Below, one piece after another: positions 7,767 through 15,981 of a DNA stretch of 64,000 nt. Under the pieces are notes generated by a model. That model saw only the letters and a list, made by a program, of their open reading frames with translations, was not told the DNA's origin and searched no databases. Both the position numbers and the translations under genes were made by a program. The first letter of the stretch is position 1, and every line of letters starts with the position of its first letter. The stretch is taken from assembly GCA_051846895.1 (NCBI GenBank), contig JBPYCQ010000003.1, forward strand, positions 124,001 to 188,000. Reading direction: 5' to 3'. This stretch comes from CALKAL01 sp051846895. Its GTDB lineage: Bacteria > Bacillota > Bacilli > Bacillales > Alkalibacillaceae.

Positions 7767-8971
7767 CACACGTCCTCTCTATTTTCTTTCATGAAATCTC
7801 TGCGATGTTTTTCAAGTAAAAATCCAATTAAAAATAGGACGAGTCCCCCGACTAAGAAAAATAATGATTTATCGAGGAAATCCCATGCCACTTGAAAATA
7901 AACGACAAACGTACTAATTAAAAAGGCAATCGTTCCAACTAACACTCGACGTCTCGCGAATGTTTGATAGCCTTCTATTAACTTACAGATTGAAAATACA
8001 AACAATAGGATATAAGCAATAAAAGATGCATAGTCAATTAAAATAAATACTGGGAAAAACAAAGAAAGCTGAGCCACTCTTAATCTATTTGAATCATCCC
8101 ATGTGACTAGAAATGCAATCCCTAACAATAAAACTAAAAAGATGTAATATAAATAATGGACGTGCAAATCATTTCTCGCATATTCATTTTCAAAAATAAG
8201 CGCTTGAATGATCGTAATTATAAATGCTGAACTAATCGCAACCGATTGAAATGGTCTTGTAATCGTTTCATCTTTAAACAATGTTCCTACTATATATAGC
8301 AGTAAAATAAAAATAATCGTCCAATAATATTGATCAAATTGTTCTAAAGAATATCCAACCATTTGAATCAAATAGAATATAGCAAATAGCCATGAAACTT
8401 TCACATTTTTTTTCGTAAATACGATTGAACCATACGCTATTATAAATAAGGCAAAAAGTGACCAGTCAAAAACTCTTAAGTTGAACAAACCATACAGCTG
8501 GCCAACTGAGACAATGACAAGCCCCACAAGCAATAAAAATAAATGTGGCCTGCTTAAATAAATAAGAAATGCTACTAGTCCCCAAGCAAAAAACGCAAAA
8601 ACACTATTCATGCTGTAATGATACATCTGTCCAGATAGAAAAATACCTGAACCAAAAATAGCGATTGCAATGACAAAACAACTGACACCGTAGATTGGTT
8701 TATTCTTCTCAAAAAATGAATTGCCTAAAAAATAGAACGCTACTAAAAAAGCAATAATTAACCCGATTCTTACAAGGTGATGAATGGCCTGCCAATTGGC
8801 AGCTACAAATGTTAAACAACTTAGACCAATTAAGATTGCTGCAAAAAAGAATATTAACGAATGATAATCTTTTTCTGAATACCTTCTCACAATCTGTTCT
8901 CGTTGTTTTTCATCTATAATTCCGTCATTCACCCATTTCAGAGACTCTTCCTTAACCCACTGTCGTCTCAT
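7766..8971 (-). CDS. DUF2157 polytopic membrane protein
   Basis: A 401-residue protein with a soluble N-terminal ~40 residues (WVNDGIIDEKQREQIVRRY, the DUF2157 signature) followed by about 12 hydrophobic segments. Stop and start codons overlap with the next gene, and one base separates it from the DUF418 gene upstream, so the three are one operon. Function unknown; co-occurrence with GDYXXLXY suggests a joint membrane complex (inference). Confidence 0.82.
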   Translation of the reverse strand: MRRQWVKEESLKWVNDGIIDEKQREQIVRRYSEKDYHSLIFFFAAILIGLSCLTFVAANWQAIHHLVRIGLIIAFLVAFYFLGNSFFEKNKPIYGVSCFVIAIAIFGSGIFLSGQMYHYSMNSVFAFFAWGLVAFLIYLSRPHLFLLLVGLVIVSVGQLYGLFNLRVFDWSLFALFIIAYGSIVFTKKNVKVSWLFAIFYLIQMVGYSLEQFDQYYWTIIFILLLYIVGTLFKDETITRPFQSVAISSAFIITIIQALIFENEYARNDLHVHYLYYIFLVLLLGIAFLVTWDDSNRLRVAQLSLFFPVFILIDYASFIAYILLFVFSICKLIEGYQTFARRRVLVGTIAFLISTFVVYFQVAWDFLDKSLFFLVGGLVLFLIGFLLEKHRRDFMKENREDV

Positions 8972-8972
8972 G

Positions 8973-10145
8973 TTAGGCCTCCTTCTTCATTGGCTGTCGC
9001 TTTCCATACGTTAAAGTACGGTAAATCCATTCTAATGGGCCAAAATAATAATGTTTCACATACCACTTGCTTATAATTAATTGTACCGTATAGATTGCAA
9101 CAGCAATAAACATTAACGTTACGACGTTAAGTTGATTATATAAATTTAAACCAACCCCGTAAAACAGGAAAAAGCATATGACAGATTGCATCACATAGTT
9201 TGATAGTGATAGCTTTCCAATATTAGATAATATTCGCCTAACCTTTTGTAAATTCCTTCCTCTCAAAAGAAGCGTGCACAACAAAAAATAAAAGACAGCC
9301 GAAGCTGATCCACCGATCACATCTTGCGCGAACTCAAACCATAATGGCATACCAAAAAAGTATGGAACCATTTTAAATAAGATAAAAATAATCAATGAAA
9401 CAATAAGCCATTTCTTTAACACTTCTTTATAATAGTCAGGCTGATTAATCCATCCTTTTTTCTTCATTATCATACCTATTAAAAACATTGGTAGGATTGC
9501 GAATAACATAAATATCATCTGTGCTGGGTGATAAGCAATTTTCCAATTAGTCAGGTTTTGTTCTAATATATTGACATATGACCCTTTGAAATGTTGGATT
9601 GATTCATTAATAGCTGCGTGGTCCACTACATCTATCACATACTCTTGAGATTGAAAATATAAAAGAATCGTAAAAAGAATGGTCGGTAAAATTAGTAAAG
9701 ACAAAGCCCATTTGAGTAGTAACTGAGAATTTTTTTTAAGAAACATTAAGCTAACCAATCCAATTAAACCATAAGTTAATAAAATATCTCCATACCATAA
9801 TACTATGCCATGGACGATACCGATAGCTGATAAAACGATTAAACGTCTAATTAGTATTTTCTTTGGGTTCATATGTTGACTCATTAACCGTTCATACATT
9901 ATATAAATGCCAATCCCAAACAGTAAAGAAAATAGTGGGTAGAAGCTAGCCTGAACAAATATATCAATTCCAGTTAAAATAACTTCATCAATTGTGTTTC
10001 TAGCCCCATCACCACCATAAAAGAAGTATGGCGCATGAAATGAGAGTATATTTACAACTAAAATCCCAAATAGTGATAACCCACGAATAGCATCTATCGT
10101 TTCAATCCGATTAACAGACGCATAAATCTCATTCTTCTTTTCCAT
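8973..10145 (-). CDS. DUF418 (YeiB-like) membrane protein
   Basis: A 390-residue polytopic protein. The start RIETIDAIRGLSLFGILVVN is typical of the acyltransferase-like N-terminal part, and the C-terminal FGPLEWIYRTLTYGKRQPM is the DUF418 hallmark. Family members are thought to move acyl groups across the membrane, but no substrate is established. First gene of the operon DUF418-DUF2157-GDYXXLXY-36-residue peptide, divergent from gerP. Confidence 0.85.
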   Translation of the reverse strand: MEKKNEIYASVNRIETIDAIRGLSLFGILVVNILSFHAPYFFYGGDGARNTIDEVILTGIDIFVQASFYPLFSLLFGIGIYIMYERLMSQHMNPKKILIRRLIVLSAIGIVHGIVLWYGDILLTYGLIGLVSLMFLKKNSQLLLKWALSLLILPTILFTILLYFQSQEYVIDVVDHAAINESIQHFKGSYVNILEQNLTNWKIAYHPAQMIFMLFAILPMFLIGMIMKKKGWINQPDYYKEVLKKWLIVSLIIFILFKMVPYFFGMPLWFEFAQDVIGGSASAVFYFLLCTLLLRGRNLQKVRRILSNIGKLSLSNYVMQSVICFFLFYGVGLNLYNQLNVVTLMFIAVAIYTVQLIISKWYVKHYYFGPLEWIYRTLTYGKRQPMKKEA

Positions 10146-10173
10146 ATGTGTTCAACTCTCCAATTAGTAAAAT

Positions 10174-10201
10174 AACATTTTTTCTTTTTTTTCATATATT
10201 A
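10174..10201 (+). promoter_or_regulatory. Candidate sigma-K promoter of the gerP operon
   Basis: CATATATTA (10193-10201) matches the sigma-K -10 CATANNNTA, and AACA (10174-10177) matches the -35 ACA core, 15 nt apart. The gerP operon of Bacillus is known to be expressed in the mother cell under sigma-K. Confidence 0.55.
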
Positions 10202-10223
10202 ATGTGAAAGGAGCATATACACA

Positions 10224-10424
10224 ATGCCTGCATTTGTCGGAGCTATAAAAGTCAATAATGTTTCATCTTCAGCTGTTTTCCATATAGGTGATGCTTATTA
10301 TATTCAACCAATGAGTACTGCCAAAACGTATGCAGGGGGCGGATCATTTATAACAGGTAATGGTATATCTGTTCGTGTAGGCTATTCTGATACGATTGTG
10401 TTTGATCAAGATCAAATCGATTAG
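10224..10424 (+). CDS. gerPA: Spore germination protein GerPA
   Basis: A 66-residue protein of the GerPA/GerPF family: starts MPAFVGAIKVNNVSSSAVF, a Gly-rich centre (YAGGGSFITGN), and ends in DQDQID. GerP proteins lie in the inner spore coat and let small germinants reach their receptors. Assigned GerPA as first gene of the operon. AAGGAG lies 10 nt upstream of the ATG. Confidence 0.9.
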   Translation: MPAFVGAIKVNNVSSSAVFHIGDAYYIQPMSTAKTYAGGGSFITGNGISVRVGYSDTIVFDQDQID

Positions 10425-10450
10425 TTATTCTAACCTTGAGGTGAAACCAT

Positions 10451-10666
10451 ATGTCTTTAACCATTCACCAAAGTATTAACATAAATTTTTTAAAAGTCGA
10501 AGCCATAACCAATTCTTCCGTGTTACAAATAGGCAGTTCCGGATCCATTCAGTCCGTTTCTAATGCTTATAACACTGGGGAGTTTACAGAACCAGCAGAA
10601 GAAATCCAGACTTCTGGAACCGAAGCACTACAAGTTCCACTACCCATTATTCCATTCACTAATTAA
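10451..10666 (+). CDS. gerPB: Spore germination protein GerPB
   Basis: A 71-residue protein. SININFLKVEAITNSSVLQI and IQSVSNAYNTGEFTEPAEE match GerPB. Second in the operon, 26 nt after gerPA, with a TTGAGGTG ribosome site. Confidence 0.9.
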   Translation: MSLTIHQSININFLKVEAITNSSVLQIGSSGSIQSVSNAYNTGEFTEPAEEIQTSGTEALQVPLPIIPFTN

Positions 10667-10709
10667 GGCTCACTTCATAGCTTACTATTAGGCATAAGGA
10701 GGAATTGGT

Positions 10710-11318
10710 ATGTATCCGCCTAACAATATTTGGCAGCAACTGGCACAGCTAAATGCTAAGTTAAACGAACAAAATGAATTAATTTATGAATTGAGAAATA
10801 TGATTGAATCATTGAATCGTCAATTAACTGAACAATCTATTCAAAAGCCTTCTGCTGAAAAGATAGAATACAATTTTGATCAATTAAAAATTGAAACCCT
10901 TGAAGGAACATTAAATATTGGCTTAACTCCAAATCAACCGTTACCTTTTGAACAAGTTGATCTTCCTAAAGAACAAAAGGATATAAGTGGCTTCTCCCCA
11001 TTCGAACAATCTGTTTATAACCAGTTATTACCTTATATTAAAGATGAAATCCCAAGACAAATCAATCAATTTAGCGAAGAGAATAATATAGAAATTGCGA
11101 ATGAGTGGAAAACAATCTTATATCATGATTTAAAAAAACAACTGCCAAATCGTATAAAAGAGCATATTCAGCAGTTACAAACTAATAAGAGAATGAATAT
11201 AAATAAAGAACAAATTCCAATGTTAGTAGAACATATAAAAAAGGAAATTAATAAAGGATTACAAACCTATCTTGGACGAATAAAGGAGAATAACAGTGAT
11301 GAAAGTGACTATTCATAA
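10710..11318 (+). CDS. gerPC: Spore germination protein GerPC
   Basis: A 202-residue protein, the largest GerP component. The N-terminal ~45 residues form a predicted coiled coil (LAQLNAKLNEQNELIYELRN); the rest is Lys/Glu/Gln-rich and helical. AAGGAGG precedes the ATG. Its last 23 nt overlap the start of gerPD. Role in germinant permeability of the coat by family. Confidence 0.9.
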   Translation: MYPPNNIWQQLAQLNAKLNEQNELIYELRNMIESLNRQLTEQSIQKPSAEKIEYNFDQLKIETLEGTLNIGLTPNQPLPFEQVDLPKEQKDISGFSPFEQSVYNQLLPYIKDEIPRQINQFSEENNIEIANEWKTILYHDLKKQLPNRIKEHIQQLQTNKRMNINKEQIPMLVEHIKKEINKGLQTYLGRIKENNSDESDYS

Positions 11319-11487
11319 TGACTATTTAAACGTTGACCATATACAAATTACAGGTGTTTCTGCTTCCTCATTATTTATAGTCGGGGACACTGAACATTTA
11401 CAATTAGCCTCGTCGTTTGACACGCCTCCTGAATCATATATTTTTCAAAACATTTTTCCAAACGGCACTATTACAGGAGAACAATAA
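11296..11487 (+). CDS. gerPD: Spore germination protein GerPD
   Basis: A 63-residue protein; IQITGVSASSLFIVGDTEHL is the GerPD core. Two starts are possible: GTG at 11296 (GGAG 7 nt upstream) and ATG at 11299 (10 nt). I keep GTG for spacing, with low certainty. Overlaps the end of gerPC, suggesting coupled translation. Confidence 0.88.
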   Translation: MMKVTIHNDYLNVDHIQITGVSASSLFIVGDTEHLQLASSFDTPPESYIFQNIFPNGTITGEQ

Positions 11488-11829
11488 ATGCGTCATAGCA
11501 AAGTAGCATCATTAAAATGTAATTCAGTGGAGTTTAGTGCAACGATCCAAATTGGAGATAGTGTGGAGCTTCACCCCTATACAGCAGCTGTTGCCATTCA
11601 AAAAGAAGGAGCTGTCTTTTATAAAGAAGCACCTTTAGACGTTCCTGAATTACCAAATTACCTACAGAAAATAAATGTTGAAGTGAATCGTACTAATTAT
11701 GAGCCGATTCGTGTGAATGATATTAATATTAATGGGATGACTGGGAGCTCTATTTTGCATATCGGCTCGTTCAAACGCGGGGAAGCACTAAGTCAAATAA
11801 AACATAAGCGAATATTAAAAGAAAAGTAG
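11488..11829 (+). CDS. gerPE: Spore germination protein GerPE
   Basis: A 113-residue protein. The ATG immediately follows the gerPD stop, and its Shine-Dalgarno (GGAGAA) is inside gerPD. NSVEFSATIQIGDSVELHP and GMTGSSILHIG are family segments. Confidence 0.88.
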   Translation: MRHSKVASLKCNSVEFSATIQIGDSVELHPYTAAVAIQKEGAVFYKEAPLDVPELPNYLQKINVEVNRTNYEPIRVNDININGMTGSSILHIGSFKRGEALSQIKHKRILKEK

Positions 11830-11837
11830 GTGAACAA

Positions 11838-12056
11838 ATGCCTTCAATTGTTGGCCCATTAAAAATTAATAGCGTAGGTGGCGGTACCGTTAATTTCGGT
11901 GACGCCTTTTATATCGCACCAAAAAGCTCCTCAAAAACTAACGCTGGAGCAGGTGCTCTAAATACAGGTGATTTCATTAATACGAATAATATGCTCAGTT
12001 CAACTAATCCATTTGATCAAGATGTCTTTGATCAATTAATTGCAGCGAATAAATAA
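11838..12056 (+). CDS. gerPF: Spore germination protein GerPF
   Basis: A 72-residue GerPA/PF-family protein (MPSIVGPLKINSVGGGTV, KTNAGAGALNTGDF, FDQDVFDQ). Last gene of the operon; paralogous with GerPA, assigned by position. A strong terminator follows. Confidence 0.9.
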   Translation: MPSIVGPLKINSVGGGTVNFGDAFYIAPKSSSKTNAGAGALNTGDFINTNNMLSSTNPFDQDVFDQLIAANK

Positions 12057-12058
12057 GG

Positions 12059-12110
12059 AGTAGTAGGTTTACGTTAAGTATTCCTTAACATGAACCTACT
12101 ACTTCTTTTT
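12059..12110 (+). terminator. Terminator of the gerP operon
   Basis: Long hairpin (AGTAGTAGGTTT at 12059 with AACCTACTACT at 12093) containing an inner stem, followed by TCTTTTT. Its structure could also stop addA transcription coming from the other side. Confidence 0.85.
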
Positions 12111-12134
12111 AAAAATATTGTTTTCAATCGTAAT

Positions 12135-12271
12135 TGTTCAAAGATCCGTAATGTTTGTTCAAAGTTGAGCTCTATTTGTTCAAACTTGAATTCTAATTGT
12201 TCAAACATGCTTAGTGTTTGTCCAAACTTAAGCCCTAATTGTTCAAACATCCGCCTTCGTTGTGTTTAAAC
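12135..12271 (+). repeat. Array D: seven-unit 21-bp intergenic repeat, TGTTCAAACTT family
   Basis: Cores close to TGTTCAAAC begin at 12135, 12156, 12177, 12198, 12219 (TGTCC) and 12240, with a degenerate seventh at 12261, all exactly 21 bp apart. The array occupies the gap between the gerP terminator and the 3' end of addA and ends on the addA stop codon. Read on the minus strand, one frame gives FEQ-containing heptads; no ribosome site supports translation. The core is related to that of array E (62011). Confidence 0.88.
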
Positions 12272-15200
12272 TAGTTTTCTATAAAAAGATTTTTATCAAA
12301 GAAATATAAATAGACGTGCTTTAGCTTAATATTCCAGATTTCTTCTACTGCTTTTCTGTAAAGGCTAACTTGTGTTGCATAGCGGGCTTTTAATTCCTGT
12401 ACGTCAACCTTCCCATAAATTGAATCTGTCTTATAATCTAATAAAATATAACCCTCTTCATTTTCTATGAGACAGTCGATGACCCCTTGGATTAAGACAA
12501 ATTCTTCACCTTGATCATCCCAATCTGGATAAACCTCTTCAGCTCGTAGTTTCATTGTAAATGGTAGTTCACGTTTAATTTGTTTTGCTGATTTTAGGCG
12601 TTTACCTAAATCTGTTTGTAAAAATGTTAATATAGCATCAACATTTATTGCTTCAGCTTCTTCTTCTGTTAAAAATTCTTTTAACACAAGCTCGCTCACA
12701 AACTCCTTTAAGGTCTCTTCATCGTGATAAGTATCAAAAGGTAAATGCTGCATGACCGTATGCATCGCACTCCCAATCTCAGTTTTGGTTAGCTTTCCAG
12801 ATTCCTTCTGCATAAATTGAGGTCGTTTAAAATCTGTTTTCGATCTGTGTTTTATAAGATCCGTACTGCTGTAATCATCTTTTGTTTCACGTAAACGTTT
12901 GATTTCAGTGACTGACTGTTTTGCACGTCTTGTTGCACTTTGCTTATAAAAATATTCAAACGTTAATCGTTTATTCACGTCATCATATTGAGTTGATTTT
13001 TCTGGTAAATAGTTTTTGTCCCAATGTTTAATGACTTGTTCCAATTGATCATTTCTTTCTACTGTCACGCGGTTAGGATCCATAAGCTCGCTTGCATGCT
13101 CCGTTTGGATGACCCATTTGGATTCATCATGTGTAATGGATTTCGGAACTTGTTGTTTAATGGAATGTTTTTGTATGAGTGCCGCTTCATTATGACGAAC
13201 AAGGGCCGATCCAATCCAATTTAAATATGTCGCTTGATCAGTACGAATATGTGGAGGAAGTACCCACCCTGAATGTTCAGCTACTTCATTCCACTTATTT
13301 ATTCTCTCATCCCAGTCTTTCACCGTACCAACGACACATAGCTTCTCTTTGGCACGTGTTAAAGCAACATATAAAACTCGCATCTCTTCTGCTAACATCT
13401 CACGTTTTGCTTGCACTTTCAACGCTTCAAAAGGTAACGTCGTGTACATAATCCGTTTATCGACATCCAAGTACTTCGAACCGAATCCATAATCTTTATG
13501 GAGTAAATATTGATTTCTAAAGTCCATTTCATTAAATTGTTTATCAGCCTCACCTAAAATTACTATAGGAAATTCGAGCCCTTTACTTTTATGGATTGTC
13601 ATTATTCGAACGACATCTTCTTGCTCGCCTAAAGCTCTTGCAGCGGATAAGTCCTTCCCTTTCTCTTCCATCCGGTCAATGAATCGTAAAAAACGATATA
13701 ACCCGCGATAAGAACTGTTTTCGTATGAGCGTGCTCGGTCATATAAGGCTCGTAAATTTGCTTGTCTCTGCTTACCACCAGGAGTTCCACCGACAAATTC
13801 AAAATATCCTGTATCTCGGTAAATTTTCCAAACTAATTCAGATAAAGCCCCATATCTTGCTTCTTCACGCCAAGAATCTAAAAATGAGATAAAACGTTCT
13901 AATCTCTCAATGATCCGATCATCTGTGCCTTCTTTTATATATTTTTTCATTGCGATGTAAAACGGATCATTTTTACTTTGCAGACGAATATTAGCCAAAT
14001 CATCTTCAGTCAGGCCAACAATCGGAGACTTTAACACGCTTGCCAACGGTATATCTTGCTGTGGGTTATCTATCACCTTTAAGACATTAAGCATGATTTG
14101 GATTTCCATTGCTTGTAAATAGCCTGCGGACAACTCCGCATAAACCGGAATTCCTAACTGCTTTAACTCTTCAACGATGACACTAGCCGATGTCATCGAA
14201 CGCATTAAAATAACAATATCTCGATATTGTACATTCCTTACTTTACCCGTTTCTTTATCAATAATTTTCATCGGTTCAGAGTCGTCGCTACCAATCCACG
14301 ACTGAATCTTTTTACCGTATACTCTCGCTTCTAATTGAGCTTTTTGTAAATATTTCCAATCATCCGATACTGAATCATCTTCAAGTTCATCTGAAGTAAT
14401 TATATGAATTTCTGGACTCACATCTGTTGTTGTTAGTTCTTCATATACTTTGTTACTGTAGATTAATTCAGCATCCTTCTCATAATCCATTTCCCCAACT
14501 TTTTCGTCTAACAATTGCCGGAAAATATAGTTCGTCGCATCGAGTACTTCTTTTCGGCTTCTAAAGTTGCGAGCTAAATCAATTCTTACTGCAGAATAAT
14601 CGTCACGTTTAAACGTTTGATATTTATTCATAAAAAGTGATGGCTCTGCGTGTCTAAAGCGATATATACTTTGCTTAACATCTCCAACCATGAATAGATT
14701 ACCCGAATGCTCCCCGAACGTAATTAAGTTTAAAATCGTCTCTTGCACTAAGTTCGTATCTTGATATTCGTCAATTAACACTTCTTTAAATTGTTTTTGA
14801 AATTGTAACGCAACCTCTGAAGGTATGAGTTCTTCACTACTTGCCTCTTCATCTAATAAAATTTCCAAACAGTAATGTTCAAGGTCCGTAAAATCAACTA
14901 CCGCTTGTTCTTTTTTTATTGTCTGGAAACGATCATTAAACTGCTTAACGAGTAAAACTAACTGGTCAATTAACGGACTTAAGTTACGAATATCGTTTAG
15001 TAATGATTCCGGTTGTCTCGCAAACCAACGTTCATAAAGTGTCGTAAATCTATTCTTGTAACGATCTCTAATCGCTTTAGTACTTGCTTTTAACTCAGGA
15101 TCACATTCGACTCTTTTACCCGATAGCGAGCTTAACTTTAAATGACTTTCAAAAACAGTTCGTAGCTGATCCCACGTCGCACCGATCGATTCATATATTT

Positions 15201-15981
15201 CTGTCATTTGTTCGAGGTCTGATTCTAGCGTCGGTCGATAGTGATGTGGGCCATCGACTTCATCACATAAATCAATCGCTTGATTAATTTGGAAAATAAT
15301 CGCTTCCAAGTTTTCTTTGATATCGTTTTTCGCAATCTTTGCCCACACTAAATCATCAACCGTAGCGTCATCATTTATTTGATAACGCTCGCTCAGTTGA
15401 TGAAGCCACTCTTCTGGCCAAGGGTTCTGTTTAGCGAATTCATACATCTTTAAGACTAATGTTTCTACTTTCGCATCATCACGATCATTAGAAAAACTAT
15501 CAACAAAACGGAAAAAAGCTTCCTGCTCCTCTCCTTCTTTTCCATACCATTCTTCAAAAATCTCTTCGATGACATCATTTCGTAAAAGGTCTGCTTCAAT
15601 CTCATCTAATATGCGAAAATTCGGGTCTAAATCAATTTTATAACTATACTTACGAACAACCTCCATACAAAAGGCATGTAACGTTGAAATATGTGCACGT
15701 TGCAACAGGGATAGCTGCTTTTTTAAATGGTATGACGACGGATGTTCTTGTAGTGCTTTTTCAATTGCAAGTCCAACACGTGTCCGCATCTCCTGAGCAG
15801 CTGCATTAGTAAATGTCACGACGAGCATCTCATTAATGTCGTAAGGGTTCTCAGTTCGTAACATCTTTTGTATGATTCGCTCAACTAACACAGCTGTTTT
15901 ACCAGATCCCGCTGCGGCAGCTACTAAAATATCTTGACCGTCTTCATAGATTGCTTGCGCTTGTTCTTTCGTCCATTTCAT
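12271..15981 (-). CDS. addA: ATP-dependent helicase/nuclease subunit A
   Basis: A 1236-residue UvrD-like SF1 helicase with a C-terminal RecB-type nuclease. AddAB resects double-strand breaks and responds to Chi for RecA loading. Seen: Walker A AAAGSGKTAVLV (Lys28), DEXX motif LIDEYQDTNLVQ, LMVGDVKQSIYRFR, VRIMTIHKSKGLEFP, and the nuclease motif LLDYKTDS near the C-terminus. The start codon overlaps the addB stop by 4 nt (ATGA). Full length for the family. Confidence 0.97.
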   Translation of the reverse strand: MKWTKEQAQAIYEDGQDILVAAAAGSGKTAVLVERIIQKMLRTENPYDINEMLVVTFTNAAAQEMRTRVGLAIEKALQEHPSSYHLKKQLSLLQRAHISTLHAFCMEVVRKYSYKIDLDPNFRILDEIEADLLRNDVIEEIFEEWYGKEGEEQEAFFRFVDSFSNDRDDAKVETLVLKMYEFAKQNPWPEEWLHQLSERYQINDDATVDDLVWAKIAKNDIKENLEAIIFQINQAIDLCDEVDGPHHYRPTLESDLEQMTEIYESIGATWDQLRTVFESHLKLSSLSGKRVECDPELKASTKAIRDRYKNRFTTLYERWFARQPESLLNDIRNLSPLIDQLVLLVKQFNDRFQTIKKEQAVVDFTDLEHYCLEILLDEEASSEELIPSEVALQFQKQFKEVLIDEYQDTNLVQETILNLITFGEHSGNLFMVGDVKQSIYRFRHAEPSLFMNKYQTFKRDDYSAVRIDLARNFRSRKEVLDATNYIFRQLLDEKVGEMDYEKDAELIYSNKVYEELTTTDVSPEIHIITSDELEDDSVSDDWKYLQKAQLEARVYGKKIQSWIGSDDSEPMKIIDKETGKVRNVQYRDIVILMRSMTSASVIVEELKQLGIPVYAELSAGYLQAMEIQIMLNVLKVIDNPQQDIPLASVLKSPIVGLTEDDLANIRLQSKNDPFYIAMKKYIKEGTDDRIIERLERFISFLDSWREEARYGALSELVWKIYRDTGYFEFVGGTPGGKQRQANLRALYDRARSYENSSYRGLYRFLRFIDRMEEKGKDLSAARALGEQEDVVRIMTIHKSKGLEFPIVILGEADKQFNEMDFRNQYLLHKDYGFGSKYLDVDKRIMYTTLPFEALKVQAKREMLAEEMRVLYVALTRAKEKLCVVGTVKDWDERINKWNEVAEHSGWVLPPHIRTDQATYLNWIGSALVRHNEAALIQKHSIKQQVPKSITHDESKWVIQTEHASELMDPNRVTVERNDQLEQVIKHWDKNYLPEKSTQYDDVNKRLTFEYFYKQSATRRAKQSVTEIKRLRETKDDYSSTDLIKHRSKTDFKRPQFMQKESGKLTKTEIGSAMHTVMQHLPFDTYHDEETLKEFVSELVLKEFLTEEEAEAINVDAILTFLQTDLGKRLKSAKQIKRELPFTMKLRAEEVYPDWDDQGEEFVLIQGVIDCLIENEEGYILLDYKTDSIYGKVDVQELKARYATQVSLYRKAVEEIWNIKLKHVYLYFFDKNLFIEN

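Noticed and set aside
13024..13451. Plus-strand frames opposite addA
   Set aside because: No ribosome sites and no family resemblance; shadows of addA.
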